NCBI GenBank assembly: GCA_964652205.1
Contig: CAZZAO010000013.1
Location: 1-58,256, forward strand
Length of the DNA stretch: 58,256 bases
DNA from: ZC4RG36 sp964652205
GTDB lineage: Bacteria; Chloroflexota; Anaerolineae; Aggregatilineales; Phototrophicaceae
Direction: 5' to 3'
Positions 7,555 to 15,605 of the stretch are shown here, one piece after another. The position numbers and the translations under genes are program-made. The notes beneath the pieces are model-generated. The model had not been told where the DNA came from and did no database searches. It saw nothing but the letters and a program-made list of their open reading frames with translations. Within the stretch, counting starts at the first letter, position 1, and every line of letters starts with the position of its first letter.

Positions 7555-8013
7555 ATGAAACCAGAAAAACCGAACCTTAAGCGGATGGATAACATCAGCA
7601 TCGTGGTAGAGTCGCTCGATGAGGCCATCGCTTTTTTTGCCGAACTTGGCCTGACGCTCGAAGGGCGAGCCATGATCGAAGGAGAATGGGCTGGCCGCGT
7701 CACCGGGCTGGGCCAACAGCGCGTCGAGATCGCCATGATGGTCACTCCCGACGGCCACAGCCGCCTCGAGCTTTCGCAGTTTCTCGCGCCGCCGGTAGTC
7801 GCCGATCATCGAAACGCCCCGGTGAACGCGCTCGGATACCTGCGCATCATGTTCACGGTGGACGACATCGACGAGACGCTCGCCAGACTCCGCAAACATG
7901 GCGCGCAGCTCGTCGGTGAAGTGGTTCAGTACGAGGACTCGTATCGACTCTGCTATCTCCGCAGCCCTGAAGGACTCCTCATCGGACTGGCTCAGGAAAC
8001 CTCAAATCGGTGA
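7555..8013 (+). CDS. VOC (glyoxalase/bleomycin-resistance) superfamily protein
   Basis: A 152-residue vicinal-oxygen-chelate protein with two beta-alpha-beta-beta-beta modules: residues about 10-75 (DNISIVVESLDEAIAFFAELGL) and about 95-148 (YLRIMFTVDDIDETLARLRKHG, ending in the typical YLRSPEGLLIGLAQ). Members bind a divalent metal and catalyse isomerisation, epimerisation or ring opening, or simply bind small molecules. The Glu near the C-terminus (SPEG) and the first-module His/Glu positions are not all convincing metal ligands, so function is open. Monocistronic, with no informative neighbour. Confidence 0.8.
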   Translation: MKPEKPNLKRMDNISIVVESLDEAIAFFAELGLTLEGRAMIEGEWAGRVTGLGQQRVEIAMMVTPDGHSRLELSQFLAPPVVADHRNAPVNALGYLRIMFTVDDIDETLARLRKHGAQLVGEVVQYEDSYRLCYLRSPEGLLIGLAQETSNR

Positions 8014-8251
8014 GAATCTGGAAATCGCGGCATCACTGACCCGCTGACCACTCCCCGTGAACGCGCAGTCATCGCTCTGGTCAGACTGGACACCGAAGTA
8101 ACGCTGTGGCATCCCCTAAATTGGCCTCATCCTTCTTTTGATCTAAAAGGACATTTGATCTTACCTGCTGCCATCCGCTTGAGCAGTGGAATGGCGGCGC
8201 GCTTTGCGCTAGAGTCAGCCTACTTGAGGTTTGCTGGAAAAGAGAACGACT

Positions 8252-9310
8252 ATGCTGGCAGCACGGCTCTATGGCCCGCGCGATATGCGTATCGATCAGA
8301 TTGACGCGCCTTCAGCGCCCGGCCCCGGTCAGGTACAGATAAAAGTCACGGCGGTTGGCATCTGCGGCAGCGACCTGCACACCTACGAAGATGGGCGAAT
8401 CGGCGACACGCAGGTAATCGCTCCGCTCATCCTCGGCCATGAGTTCGGCGGCCTGATCCTCGCCGTCGGCCCCGACGCGCACGATGGCAACGATCAGCCG
8501 CTCAGGGTCGGGCAGCGCGTGGCCGTCGATCCGGCGACACCGTGCGGACGCTGCGAGATGTGCGAGCTGGGCCACCCGAACCTTTGCCGTCGGCTGCACT
8601 TCTGCGGCCTGTTCCCCGACGACGGCAGTCTGCAAGAGAAGATGAACGTCAGCGCCCATTCCTGCTTCCCCGTGCCGGACTCGATCAGCGACGCGGCAAC
8701 CGCGCTGCTTGAGCCGCTCGGCGTGGCGCTGCACGCCGTCGATCTGGGGAAGCTCAAGCTGGCGCGCAGTGTCGTCGTCCTCGGCTGCGGGCCGATTGGC
8801 CTGCTGATTATGCGGCTGGCGCGACTGAGCGGCGCTGACCCGATCTATGCTTTCGACAAGTTCCCGTGGCGCGTGAAAATGGCGCTGGAATGGGGGCAGG
8901 CAACTGGCGCGTGGGCGCTCGACGAGGGCGATCCGGTCGCCAGAATCGCCGGGCTGACCGACGGTCGCGGCGTCGATGTCGCCTTCGAGGCGGCGTGGGC
9001 CGATACCAGTGTCGCTCAGTCGGCGGAGATGGCGCGGCTCGGCGGTCGGCTGGTGCTGGTCGGGATTCCGTCGAGCGACTCGTTCACGATCAAGCATTCG
9101 ACCGCGCGGCGCAAGGGGCTGACGATCATGATGAGCCGCCGGATGAAGCATGTCTATCCGCGCGCCATCCACCTCGTCACCGAGCAGCCCGACGCACTTA
9201 ACCTCGACGCGCTGGTATCACATCGCTTTCCGCTCGCGCGCGCCGACCAGGCCTACGCGCTCAACGCTCATTACGGCGATCAGGTTCACAAGGTCGTGAT
9301 CGAGGGCTAG
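8252..9310 (+). CDS. Zinc-dependent medium-chain alcohol/polyol dehydrogenase (MDR family)
   Basis: A 352-residue NAD(P)-dependent medium-chain dehydrogenase of the sorbitol/threonine dehydrogenase type. The catalytic zinc site is visible as GICGSDLHTY (Cys) and GHEFGG (His-Glu). The structural zinc lobe has the four-cysteine series CGRCEMCELGHPNLC. The nucleotide-binding Rossmann motif is VVLGCGPIGLL. Length is standard. The ATG at 8252 is preferred to the TTG 21 bases upstream because the protein then opens as the family does (MLAARLYGPRDMRI). The substrate is probably a polyol or L-threonine-like alcohol; sequence alone does not decide. Monocistronic. Confidence 0.9.
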   Translation: MLAARLYGPRDMRIDQIDAPSAPGPGQVQIKVTAVGICGSDLHTYEDGRIGDTQVIAPLILGHEFGGLILAVGPDAHDGNDQPLRVGQRVAVDPATPCGRCEMCELGHPNLCRRLHFCGLFPDDGSLQEKMNVSAHSCFPVPDSISDAATALLEPLGVALHAVDLGKLKLARSVVVLGCGPIGLLIMRLARLSGADPIYAFDKFPWRVKMALEWGQATGAWALDEGDPVARIAGLTDGRGVDVAFEAAWADTSVAQSAEMARLGGRLVLVGIPSSDSFTIKHSTARRKGLTIMMSRRMKHVYPRAIHLVTEQPDALNLDALVSHRFPLARADQAYALNAHYGDQVHKVVIEG

Positions 9311-9451
9311 CTTCGGTAGTCACTGGCTATAAACGGCCCGATGACCCCGATGAGACTATCGGGCGACCGGCGGGCGAAAATTCAAGAGACGCTGCGGCAC
9401 GGTCCTGGCCGGTAGCCCGGATAATCCGCCGCGTCAAACGAGCAGCTCAAG

Positions 9452-9736
9452 CTAGCGCAGATCCTTAAGCTTGTCTTCGACATTCTTGCGCAGCTCAGTC
9501 AGGTCCTTCTCCAGACGGCGCACGGCTTTGGCGCTTTCCTCGCGCCCGTCGGCCAGTTCGCTTGAGAGCGTCTGCGAAATCTCACGGCGAGTCTGATCGC
9601 CGCTCCGAGGGGCCAGCAGCAGCGCCAGCACCGCGCCAATGCCCAGGCCAAAGACCAGAAAAATGCCGACGACCATCGTGCGGTCACGGGCGGCACGGAG
9701 TTCAGCGTCACGGCTGTAGTAGATGCGATCATTCAT
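9452..9736 (-). CDS. YtxH-like small membrane protein
   Basis: A 94-residue protein with one transmembrane segment near residues 19-41 (VVGIFLVFGLGIGAVLALLL), immediately followed by APRSG, which is the YtxH/gas-vesicle-like signature. The remainder is a charged helix with heptad character that could form a coiled coil. In Firmicutes YtxH proteins are associated with general stress; their molecular role is unclear. The ATG at 9736 is preferred over the frame's earlier ATG because the residues before it (TYRCKRGSI) look non-coding and a plausible GAGGAA lies upstream. It is transcribed toward the dehydrogenase gene (convergent). Confidence 0.75.
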   Translation of the reverse strand: MNDRIYYSRDAELRAARDRTMVVGIFLVFGLGIGAVLALLLAPRSGDQTRREISQTLSSELADGREESAKAVRRLEKDLTELRKNVEDKLKDLR

Positions 9737-9914
9737 GATACTTCCTCGTTTGCACCTATATGTCAACTGTAATTAATTGAACCACAGGCGTTGAAACCGG
9801 TCAAGAGATTCGTCGTTGCCAGCGATGAGAAGTCGATGAGTGGGAACTGGATCGGGCAGGTCGAGGCGGCCAACCTAACGGCGTCACCCGCCGTCGCTCA
9901 GAGGACGCGCTGCG

Positions 9915-10409
9915 TTACGGCTCGACCGGGCTGACGGGGAACTGGCCGGCGAGGACGTGGACGTAGCGCGCCAGATAGTGCAGCAAGTCCTGTCGCTCGT
10001 CGGGGTTGATGATGCTGAGGATTTGTCGAAGCTGCTGGAGAAAATCGGTCTGGACGGCAGTGTAGCGTTCTTCCCCGGCAGGCGTCAGCCGGACGTGGAT
10101 CGAGCGGCGGTCGGCGGCGTTGCGCTCGCGCAGCACCAGCGGCGGATCGAAGGCTTCCAGCCGCGATACCAGCCCGGTCATGGTCGCGCTGGTCAGGTGA
10201 TGAATCCGCGCGATCTGGCCGATGGGGCAGTCGCCGCCCTGCTCGGTCAGCGTCTTGAGGACGTAGAACTGCGGCGGCGTCAACTGATGGGCCGCCAGCG
10301 CCGCTGCCAGCCGCTTCTCGCCGTCGAGGACGATCTCGAACAGCAGCATGAAAAATTCGATACTGTCGCGGTTGAGGTTGGCTTCAGAGTCTGTCACACA
10401 CGCGCTCAC
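9915..10409 (-). CDS. MarR-family transcriptional regulator
   Basis: A 164-residue winged-helix protein of the MarR family. After an N-terminal dimerisation helix, the segment LTPPQFYVLKTLTEQGG leads into the helix-turn-helix (CPIGQIARIHHLTSATMTGL) and the wing RNAADRRSIHVRLTPAGEE, the DxRS/R signature of the family. MarR proteins are usually dimeric repressors released by phenolic or other small ligands, often controlling an adjacent gene. The nearest candidates are the YtxH gene (same strand, 178 bases downstream) and the divergent secreted protein at 10685; no efflux pump is near. Confidence 0.88.
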   Translation of the reverse strand: MSACVTDSEANLNRDSIEFFMLLFEIVLDGEKRLAAALAAHQLTPPQFYVLKTLTEQGGDCPIGQIARIHHLTSATMTGLVSRLEAFDPPLVLRERNAADRRSIHVRLTPAGEERYTAVQTDFLQQLRQILSIINPDERQDLLHYLARYVHVLAGQFPVSPVEP

Positions 10410-10573
10410 AGGGCCATGTACAGAAATATTTCGCCAGTGTATATCCGCCCTGCGCTTTACGCTAATCCGGCGGATGCTTGCCGAATCGCGTACAATCCCC
10501 TTAAATAATCACACTGTATGGGCTTTCAAAATTTCCACTTGAACCGCAAACATAAACTCACGACATCTCTCGC

Positions 10574-10610
10574 ACCCCTCGCCCTGAGGGAGAGGGGCCG
10601 GGGGTGAGGG
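10574..10610. repeat. CCCTC/GAGGG palindromic intergenic repeat
   Basis: ACCCCTCGCCCTGAGGGAGAGGGGCCGGGGGTGAGGG-type palindrome between the MarR and secreted-protein genes (longest arm CCCTCGCCCTGAGGGAGAGG). The same GC-rich motif family recurs at about 13826, 21037, 27331, 27483, 29498, 36245 and 58147. No gene is encoded. Confidence 0.6.
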
Positions 10611-10684
10611 TTTAACCGGGAACAAAGCTTTACTCCCAGGCGTCCCACCTACAGAACGTTGACAGTTTTTGAAGGAGAAGTTTG

Positions 10685-12088
10685 ATGAAGAAATGGCTAT
10701 TGATGCTGGCGCTAGCGCTGCTGCTCTGCGCCGCTGCCGTCCCGGCGCTCGCGCAGGATGCCACCCCCGAAGCGACCATCAACGCCGCCGCTCTGCCCGA
10801 TCCTGTCCGCAGCATCTATGCCGCGCTGACCGCCCAGGCTGGCCTGCGCGTCACGCCTGTGACGGTCGAACAGATCGAGTTCCCCGATGGCTGTCTCGGC
10901 GCGCCGTCGGCGAATGAGATGTGCGCGATGATGATTACCGAGGGCTATCGCGCGACTTTCGACTCGCCCTACGGCCCGTTTGAGATTCGTACCAGCCTGA
11001 CGGGCGACAATTTCCGCTTCGCCGCGCCGCTGGCGCTTCCGGCCAATACCCTGCCTGCCGTGCGCTTCCAGTATTCCGGCGGCATCGCGGGCGTCTGCTA
11101 CCGCCTCATCATCGGGCCGGACGGTTCCTACGCGGCGCTCAACTGCCGTCGGGTCGGCGTGATGGCGACCGGCACGCTCAGCGAACCGTTCAAGTCGGAA
11201 TTTCTGGCGGCGGTGGCGCAGTATGGCGATTTCGATTGGGCCAGCGCGCTAAAGCCGAACGTCAGCGATCAGTTTTCGGCGCGCTACAGCTTTCACGGCG
11301 CGGGCGAGGGCGCTGCCGACGACCGGGCTGCCGCGTCCATCGGCGCAGCGCTGACCACGCTCATCAATGCGCTGTCCATGCCGTCGGTGGTGACACCTGA
11401 AGCGCCCGCCGCCGTCGCTCTCCCTGACACAGCGCGCGCTGTTTACGATCAACTGATCGCGCTGCCGGGGTTGAGCGCGGATGTGGTTACGCCAGTTTCG
11501 GTCGCTCAGGTCGAATTCCCTGACGGCTGCCTCGGCGTCCATTTGCCCGACGAGATGTGTACCGAAGCGATTATCGAAGGCTATCGGACTCTTTTCGACA
11601 CGCCCTACGGCACTTTCGAGCTTCGTACTCCCCTGACCGGCGACAACTTCCGCTTCGCCGCGCCGCTGCCGCTGCCCACGAACACGCTGCCCGCAATCCT
11701 GTACAAACTGTCAGGCGGCATTGTCGGAGTGTGTAACCGGCTGGTCATCGGGCCGGACAGCCGCTATGCGCTGTCGTCCTGTCGTGGCGCTGCGACCGTG
11801 ATCTCGGTTGGCGCGCTGCCCGACGAGTACCAATCCGTGCTGGCTGACGCGCTGGCGACCTATGCGCCGTTCAAGTGGCCGATGACGATTGTGCTGCCCG
11901 CGCCCGATCAGTTCGTCAGCAGCATGATCTTTAACGGAACCGGCACAGAGAAGCTCGACGAGCAGGCGGCGGCAGCGCTCGACAGCCAACTGATGTCGCT
12001 TGTCCATGACCCGGCGCTGGCTGCTGACGAGTTCGCTGCCTGTTCGGCTACACCGCAGCCAACGCCCTGTCCCCCCGCCAGCAGCTAG
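10685..12088 (+). CDS. Secreted protein with two homologous ~190-residue repeats, unknown function
   Basis: A 467-residue exported protein not assigned to a known family. It opens with a clear signal peptide (KKW, then a Leu/Ala-rich core ending ALA-QDATP). The mature part is a tandem duplication: each half carries VEFPDGCLG or IEFPDGCLG, EMC, EGYR, FDTPYG or FDSPYG, LTGDNFRFAAPL, a run ending in GVC, and R.VIGPD in the same order. The first half spans roughly residues 40-235 and the second 240-440. Each half has several conserved cysteines (GCLG, EMC, GVC and one after the IGPD turn) that probably form disulphides. The C-terminus is Pro/Cys-rich. ATG at 10685 has GGAGAAG upstream. It stands alone. 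The repeat looks like a small beta-rich extracellular domain, but I cannot name it. Confidence 0.85.
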   Translation: MKKWLLMLALALLLCAAAVPALAQDATPEATINAAALPDPVRSIYAALTAQAGLRVTPVTVEQIEFPDGCLGAPSANEMCAMMITEGYRATFDSPYGPFEIRTSLTGDNFRFAAPLALPANTLPAVRFQYSGGIAGVCYRLIIGPDGSYAALNCRRVGVMATGTLSEPFKSEFLAAVAQYGDFDWASALKPNVSDQFSARYSFHGAGEGAADDRAAASIGAALTTLINALSMPSVVTPEAPAAVALPDTARAVYDQLIALPGLSADVVTPVSVAQVEFPDGCLGVHLPDEMCTEAIIEGYRTLFDTPYGTFELRTPLTGDNFRFAAPLPLPTNTLPAILYKLSGGIVGVCNRLVIGPDSRYALSSCRGAATVISVGALPDEYQSVLADALATYAPFKWPMTIVLPAPDQFVSSMIFNGTGTEKLDEQAAAALDSQLMSLVHDPALAADEFAACSATPQPTPCPPASS

Positions 12089-12105
12089 TCGATTTTCTAA
12101 CTCCG

Positions 12106-12139
12106 GCCTCACCCCGCTCTACAAGCAGCGGGGGTGAGG
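12106..12139. repeat. Palindrome CCTCACCCCGCT...AGCGGGGGTGAGG abutting MITE copy B
   Basis: Just after the secreted protein gene, CCTCACCCCGCT and AGCGGGGGTGAGG face each other across about six bases. It could act as a weak transcription stop but lacks a T-run. Its right arm is the left flank of the MITE-like element at 12140, and the first ten bases after that element repeat the arm with one mismatch. Confidence 0.6.
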
Positions 12140-12293
12140 CAGGGCAAACGCATCAAAATCACAACTCAGACTATAAAAGGTCATGAGGGTTTGTAGGGGC
12201 GACCCGGCGGGTCGCCCCTACGTTACCGTTGACCCTGGATAAACCGATATGAGCTTTCTTGAAACTCCGATCAGATTTGATGCGTTTGCCCTG
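12140..12293 (+). mobile_element. MITE-like element, copy B
   Basis: The best-preserved copy, 154 bp. Terminal inverted repeats are CAGGGCAAACGCATCAAA on the left and TTTGATGCGTTTGCCCTG on the right, an 18-bp perfect match. The central palindrome (12194-12222) is GTAGGGGCGACCC-GGC-GGGTCGCCCCTAC. The flanks are GGGGGTGAGG and GGGAGTGAGG, a 10-bp direct repeat with one mismatch. The body matches the reverse complement of copy A. No coding potential. It occupies most of the 324-base gap before the AraC-type gene; the rest of that gap holds nothing recognisable apart from the palindrome at 12106. Confidence 0.85.
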
Positions 12294-12412
12294 GGGAGTG
12301 AGGTCGAATGGCTTGCTTCGATAGAACAATTGTGCTTAAATAAGAACTGACCCCTTGATCGGGCGCTGCCGAAAAATCAACTTCGTCCGGCCTGAAGCGC
12401 AGAGTGCGGCCT

Positions 12413-13090
12413 ATGTCGATTGTGTTCACCGAACGTCCCTCAGACTCGCCTTTCGTCGAGAAGATCACGCATGGCTATCTGCTCGGCGCAGGCTCGTCCG
12501 TGCGCCCCGCCGAATGTCACTGGCACATGGTGATTACGCGGCATGAGGGCGGGACGCAGTGCGTCATCGCCGGGCCGCTGACTGCGTCGGGCGTGGTGTC
12601 GTGGCCCGCGTCCGCCGAAGTCATCTGGGTGCAGCTCAAGCTCGGCACGTTCATGCCCCACCTGCCCGCCCGGATGCTGATCGACGCCGAAACGCCGATG
12701 CCGGACGCCAGCCGTCAGTCATTCTGGCTCAACGGCTCGGCGTGGCAGTTCCCCAATCACGAGAACGTCGATACCTTCATCGACCGGCTGGCGCGTCAGG
12801 ACATCCTCGCGCGTGACCCGCTGATCGGCTCGGTGCTGCAAGGCCAACTGCCTGACCTGTCGCCGCGTACCGTGCGTGGCCGGTTTCTGCGCGTCACCGG
12901 GATGACACAGGGCCAGATTCATCAGATCATTCGCGCCCAGCGCGCCGCCGATCTGCTGCGTCAGGGCGTCCCGATCCTCGACACTGTTGACGCGGCAGGG
13001 TACTTCGATCAGCCGCACCTCACCCGCTCGCTCAGGCAGTGGGTCGGCCACACACCCGCCCAACTGCTTCGAGCCGCGCAGGCGGGCTGA
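12413..13090 (+). CDS. AraC-family transcriptional regulator
   Basis: A 225-residue regulator with a ~130-residue N-terminal sensor region and a C-terminal AraC-type double helix-turn-helix from about residue 140. The second HTH has the family ending ILDTVDAAGYFDQPHLTRSLRQWVGHTPAQL, equivalent to the AGFxDQSHLxRxFKRxxGxTPxxY signature. The N-terminal half resembles the short AraC type with a DUF6597-like sensor. Ligand and targets are unknown. The ATG at 12413 is used; a GTG three codons earlier is possible. It is followed 84 bases later by the DHFR-like reductase gene on the same strand, which it could control. Confidence 0.85.
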   Translation: MSIVFTERPSDSPFVEKITHGYLLGAGSSVRPAECHWHMVITRHEGGTQCVIAGPLTASGVVSWPASAEVIWVQLKLGTFMPHLPARMLIDAETPMPDASRQSFWLNGSAWQFPNHENVDTFIDRLARQDILARDPLIGSVLQGQLPDLSPRTVRGRFLRVTGMTQGQIHQIIRAQRAADLLRQGVPILDTVDAAGYFDQPHLTRSLRQWVGHTPAQLLRAAQAG

Positions 13091-13174
13091 CCTGCCGTTT
13101 TATACAAGACTCAGGTTGTCGTCCGGTTTATCCTGAAGCTGTTCTTCAATCACGCACACGGAAGGAACAGCAAT

Positions 13175-13771
13175 ATGGGTAAGGTTGGCGCAGGCTTCTC
13201 GATGTCAGTCGATGGCTTTATCTCCGGCCCGAACGATGATGAGGGCCGCCTTTTCGCCTGGATGTTCGCAGGCGATACCGACGTCAAGCTCGAAGCGGGC
13301 GACCGCGATTTCGACCTCAAGGTATCCGAAGAAAGCGCCCGGATATTTGAAGACCGCGGCAACACAATTGGCGCGATTGTCTCTGGTCGGCGGATGTTCG
13401 ACCTTGCTGGCGCGTGGGGCGGCAGGCATCCGATTGGCTGCCCGGTCGTCGTGCTGACGCATCACATCCCGCCGGAGTGGGCCAATCACGAGTCGTTCAC
13501 CTTCGTCACCGAAGGCGGCATCGAGGCGGCGATTGCGAAAGCGCAGGAAATTGCGGGCGACCAGCGCATCGGCGTCGGCGGCGCGAACGTGACGCAGCAG
13601 GCGCTCAAGGCTGGCCTGCTCGACGAGATCGGCATCGACCTTGTGCCGGTGCTGCTCGGCGACGGCGTCCGGCTCTATAAGGCGCTCGGCATCGAGCCGG
13701 TCGAGCTGAAACTGACCGGCATCACGCAGGGAACCGGCGTCATTCACCTGGGCTTCGACGTCATTAAGTGA
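13175..13771 (+). CDS. Dihydrofolate reductase-like protein (RibD C-terminal domain family)
   Basis: A 198-residue protein of the bacterial bifunctional deaminase-reductase C-terminal/DHFR-like fold (COG0262 type). It opens with GKVGAGFSMSVDGFISGPNDD, the usual start of this group, contains IVSGRRMFDLAGAW (equivalent to the VmGRkTye strand) and ends with the Rossmann-like IGVGGANVTQQALKAGLLDEIGIDLVPVLLGDG. These proteins bind NADPH and reduce an unidentified substrate; they are widespread and usually annotated only as dihydrofolate reductase family. It lies between the AraC-type regulator and a VOC protein, a pairing often seen with stress- or drug-response genes, though that is only context. 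Confidence 0.88.
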   Translation: MGKVGAGFSMSVDGFISGPNDDEGRLFAWMFAGDTDVKLEAGDRDFDLKVSEESARIFEDRGNTIGAIVSGRRMFDLAGAWGGRHPIGCPVVVLTHHIPPEWANHESFTFVTEGGIEAAIAKAQEIAGDQRIGVGGANVTQQALKAGLLDEIGIDLVPVLLGDGVRLYKALGIEPVELKLTGITQGTGVIHLGFDVIK

Positions 13772-13825
13772 CGCTTATCAGTCCTGCGCAGAGGCTTACT
13801 CGATATTCACTGATCGTCGCGCGGA

Positions 13826-13862
13826 TTCCCCTCTCCCGGTGGGAGAGGGTCAGGGTGAGGGA
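13826..13862. repeat. CCCTC/GAGGG palindromic repeat inside a spurious N-terminal extension
   Basis: CCCCTCTCCCGGTGGGAGAGGGTCAGGGTGAGGG-type repeat lying 8 bases before the VOC start. It is in frame with the downstream gene and would read as PLSRWERVRVRE, a string produced by this repeat whenever it is translated, so gene models starting upstream are not trustworthy. Confidence 0.7.
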
Positions 13863-13869
13863 AAATTCA

Positions 13870-14271
13870 ATGGACATGAAACTTGAAGTGGTCATGCTGC
13901 CTGTCTCGGACATCGACCGCGCCAAAGCCTTCTACGTCGATCAGGTCGGTTTTCACCTCGACCACGACGTGCAGCCGGGGGGTGGCGTGCGCGTCGTCCA
14001 GTTGACGCCGCCGGGGTCGGGCTGTTCAGTTGTGATCGGCAGCGGAATGAGCGATTTAGCGGCCATGACCCCCGGTTCGATCAAGGGGCTGCATCTGGTC
14101 GTCAGGGATGTCTCTGCCGTCCGTCAGGTGCTGGCCGGTCGCGGCGTGGCGATGGGCGACGTGGTCGAGTACCCCGGCGGCATCAAGTACGCCGGGTTCA
14201 GCGATCCTGACGGCAATTCATGGATGCTGCAAGAAGTCCCCGCCGACGCGAAGCTTCAGCGCCCCGAATAA
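13870..14271 (+). CDS. VOC superfamily protein (glyoxalase-like)
   Basis: A 133-residue vicinal-oxygen-chelate protein: MKLEVVMLPVSDIDRAKAFY begins the first module, FHLDHDVQPGGGVRVVQLTPPGSGCSVVIG completes it, and GLHLVVRDVSAVRQVLAGRGV with the closing GFSDPDGNSWMLQEV forms the second. The Asp-rich ending and the His in the first module are compatible with a metal site, but the reaction is unknown. The ATG at 13870 is chosen because the open frame upstream is made of a palindromic repeat. It follows the DHFR-like gene on the same strand and ends at a good terminator (14277). Confidence 0.85.
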   Translation: MDMKLEVVMLPVSDIDRAKAFYVDQVGFHLDHDVQPGGGVRVVQLTPPGSGCSVVIGSGMSDLAAMTPGSIKGLHLVVRDVSAVRQVLAGRGVAMGDVVEYPGGIKYAGFSDPDGNSWMLQEVPADAKLQRPE

Positions 14272-14276
14272 ACCAG

Positions 14277-14303
14277 CACGCCGGACGGTGTCCGGCGTGT
14301 TTT
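14277..14303 (+). terminator. Intrinsic terminator after the VOC gene
   Basis: CACGCCGGAC pairs with GTCCGGCGTG around a three-base loop and is followed by TTTT. It separates the plus-strand VOC gene from the convergent dehydrogenase gene. Confidence 0.85.
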
Positions 14304-14326
14304 CAATTCCAGCGACCTGCCGACGC

Positions 14327-15403
14327 CTAGCGCAGCGCGTCCCAGACTTCGAGCTTGGCGCGGACACGGCGAATGACCTCATTGGTGTACTCGGTCGTCG
14401 ATGCGCCGCCGCCGAGGTCGTGGGTGCGGACGCCATCGTAGATCGTCTCCATCGACGCCTCATAGATCGCGCGGCTGGCGCTGTCGGCGTGCTTGTCGTG
14501 CATGTAGCCGAGCAGCGCCGCCCCGGCCAGAATCATCGCCAGCGGGTTGGCGAGGTTCTTGCCCTGAAGGCTCGGCGCGGTTCCGTGCGGCGCTTCGGTC
14601 AGGACGATTTTTGGCTCGAAGTTCTCGTCGAGACTCAGAATGACGGATTCAGCCCCGGCGATGCTGCCGAACAGCTTGAGCACCAGATCGCTCAGGCTGT
14701 CGCCGTCACGGTTGAGCGCCGGGATCGCCAGCGCCTCGCCGGTCGTTTCCAGCAGCAGCGCGTAGGTAGCGTCGATCAACTGCGGGTCATAGGCGACGTC
14801 GGGATAGCGCTGATGGGCGGCGTCGAGTTCTTCCTTGAACATGCCGTCGTAGATCGGGTTGACGGTGTATTTCGGCCCGCCAAAGACTTTCGCGCCGTTC
14901 TTGCGGGCGAACCGGAAGGTGAACTCGGCGACGGCGCGACAGTTGCGCCGTGACAGCCTGCGCGTGCTGTAGGCGACCTCGTCCAGCCCTTCACCTTCGC
15001 GCCACTCCTTAGCGTTATAGGCGTCCTCGACGGCCATTCGCACGACCGAGATCGGCGCATAAACACCGGCAATCGGTCGCACCGACGGGATGCGCCTGCC
15101 AGTACGCAGAATCACCTGACCGCCGATCAGGTCGCGCAGCAGCGCATTCGGGCTGCCGACGTCGTCCGCCCCTTCCGGCGTGATCGTCGCGGCTTTGATG
15201 CCGAAGCCAGTCGCCTTGATGCGCTCCGCCGCTTCGTAGACCACTTGATTTTTCGTCGCGCGACGGGTGGCAAGCGACAGGTCGAACGTCTCGAAATTCA
15301 GCGGGACACGGATCACTTTCGGGTCGAGGACGCGCAGCGCCTCGTCGAGCAGCTCCTGTCCGGTCTGATCGCCCTGGAGTACGACGACAGTCGGTGTGGT
15401 CAC
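14327..15403 (-). CDS. Isocitrate/isopropylmalate dehydrogenase family oxidoreductase
   Basis: A 358-residue NAD(P)-dependent beta-hydroxyacid oxidative decarboxylase. Family landmarks: VVVLQGDQTGQELL at the N-terminus (GDGIGpE equivalent), the substrate-binding series RTGRR...R, VVRMAVEDAYNAKEW, GGPKYTVNPIYDGMFKEEL, the metal-binding DGDSLSD region, and the nucleotide-binding HGTAPSLQGKNLANPLAMIL. The HGTAP-x-x-x-GK-x-x-ANP motif is that of isocitrate and isopropylmalate dehydrogenases. Which acid it uses cannot be fixed; leucine-pathway genes are absent here, so isocitrate or another malate-like substrate is as likely. The start is a GTG with AAAGAGG eight bases upstream; the open frame upstream is antisense to the next gene's leader. 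Confidence 0.85.
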   Translation of the reverse strand: MTTPTVVVLQGDQTGQELLDEALRVLDPKVIRVPLNFETFDLSLATRRATKNQVVYEAAERIKATGFGIKAATITPEGADDVGSPNALLRDLIGGQVILRTGRRIPSVRPIAGVYAPISVVRMAVEDAYNAKEWREGEGLDEVAYSTRRLSRRNCRAVAEFTFRFARKNGAKVFGGPKYTVNPIYDGMFKEELDAAHQRYPDVAYDPQLIDATYALLLETTGEALAIPALNRDGDSLSDLVLKLFGSIAGAESVILSLDENFEPKIVLTEAPHGTAPSLQGKNLANPLAMILAGAALLGYMHDKHADSASRAIYEASMETIYDGVRTHDLGGGASTTEYTNEVIRRVRAKLEVWDALR

Positions 15404-15605
15404 AGTGTGCCTCTTTCGTTTGTGCTTACAATCACTGCCGCTGATTGTAAAAGAGAATCGCTGGCTTTCGCAAAATCGGTTCTGCGGTAAACTACCGGCG
15501 CAATCGAGCGCGTCGAACAGACGCGCGGATGAACAGCGGGTTGCCGATCTGGCGCTGCGGCCTGTCACCCGTCTACCGGCAGGTTTTGATGAGGAGTCTT
15601 ACGCC

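Noticed and set aside
14327..15403. Calling this gene 3-isopropylmalate dehydrogenase (leuB)
   Set aside because: The motifs fit the whole isocitrate/isopropylmalate family. The neighbourhood has no leucine genes, so the substrate is left open.
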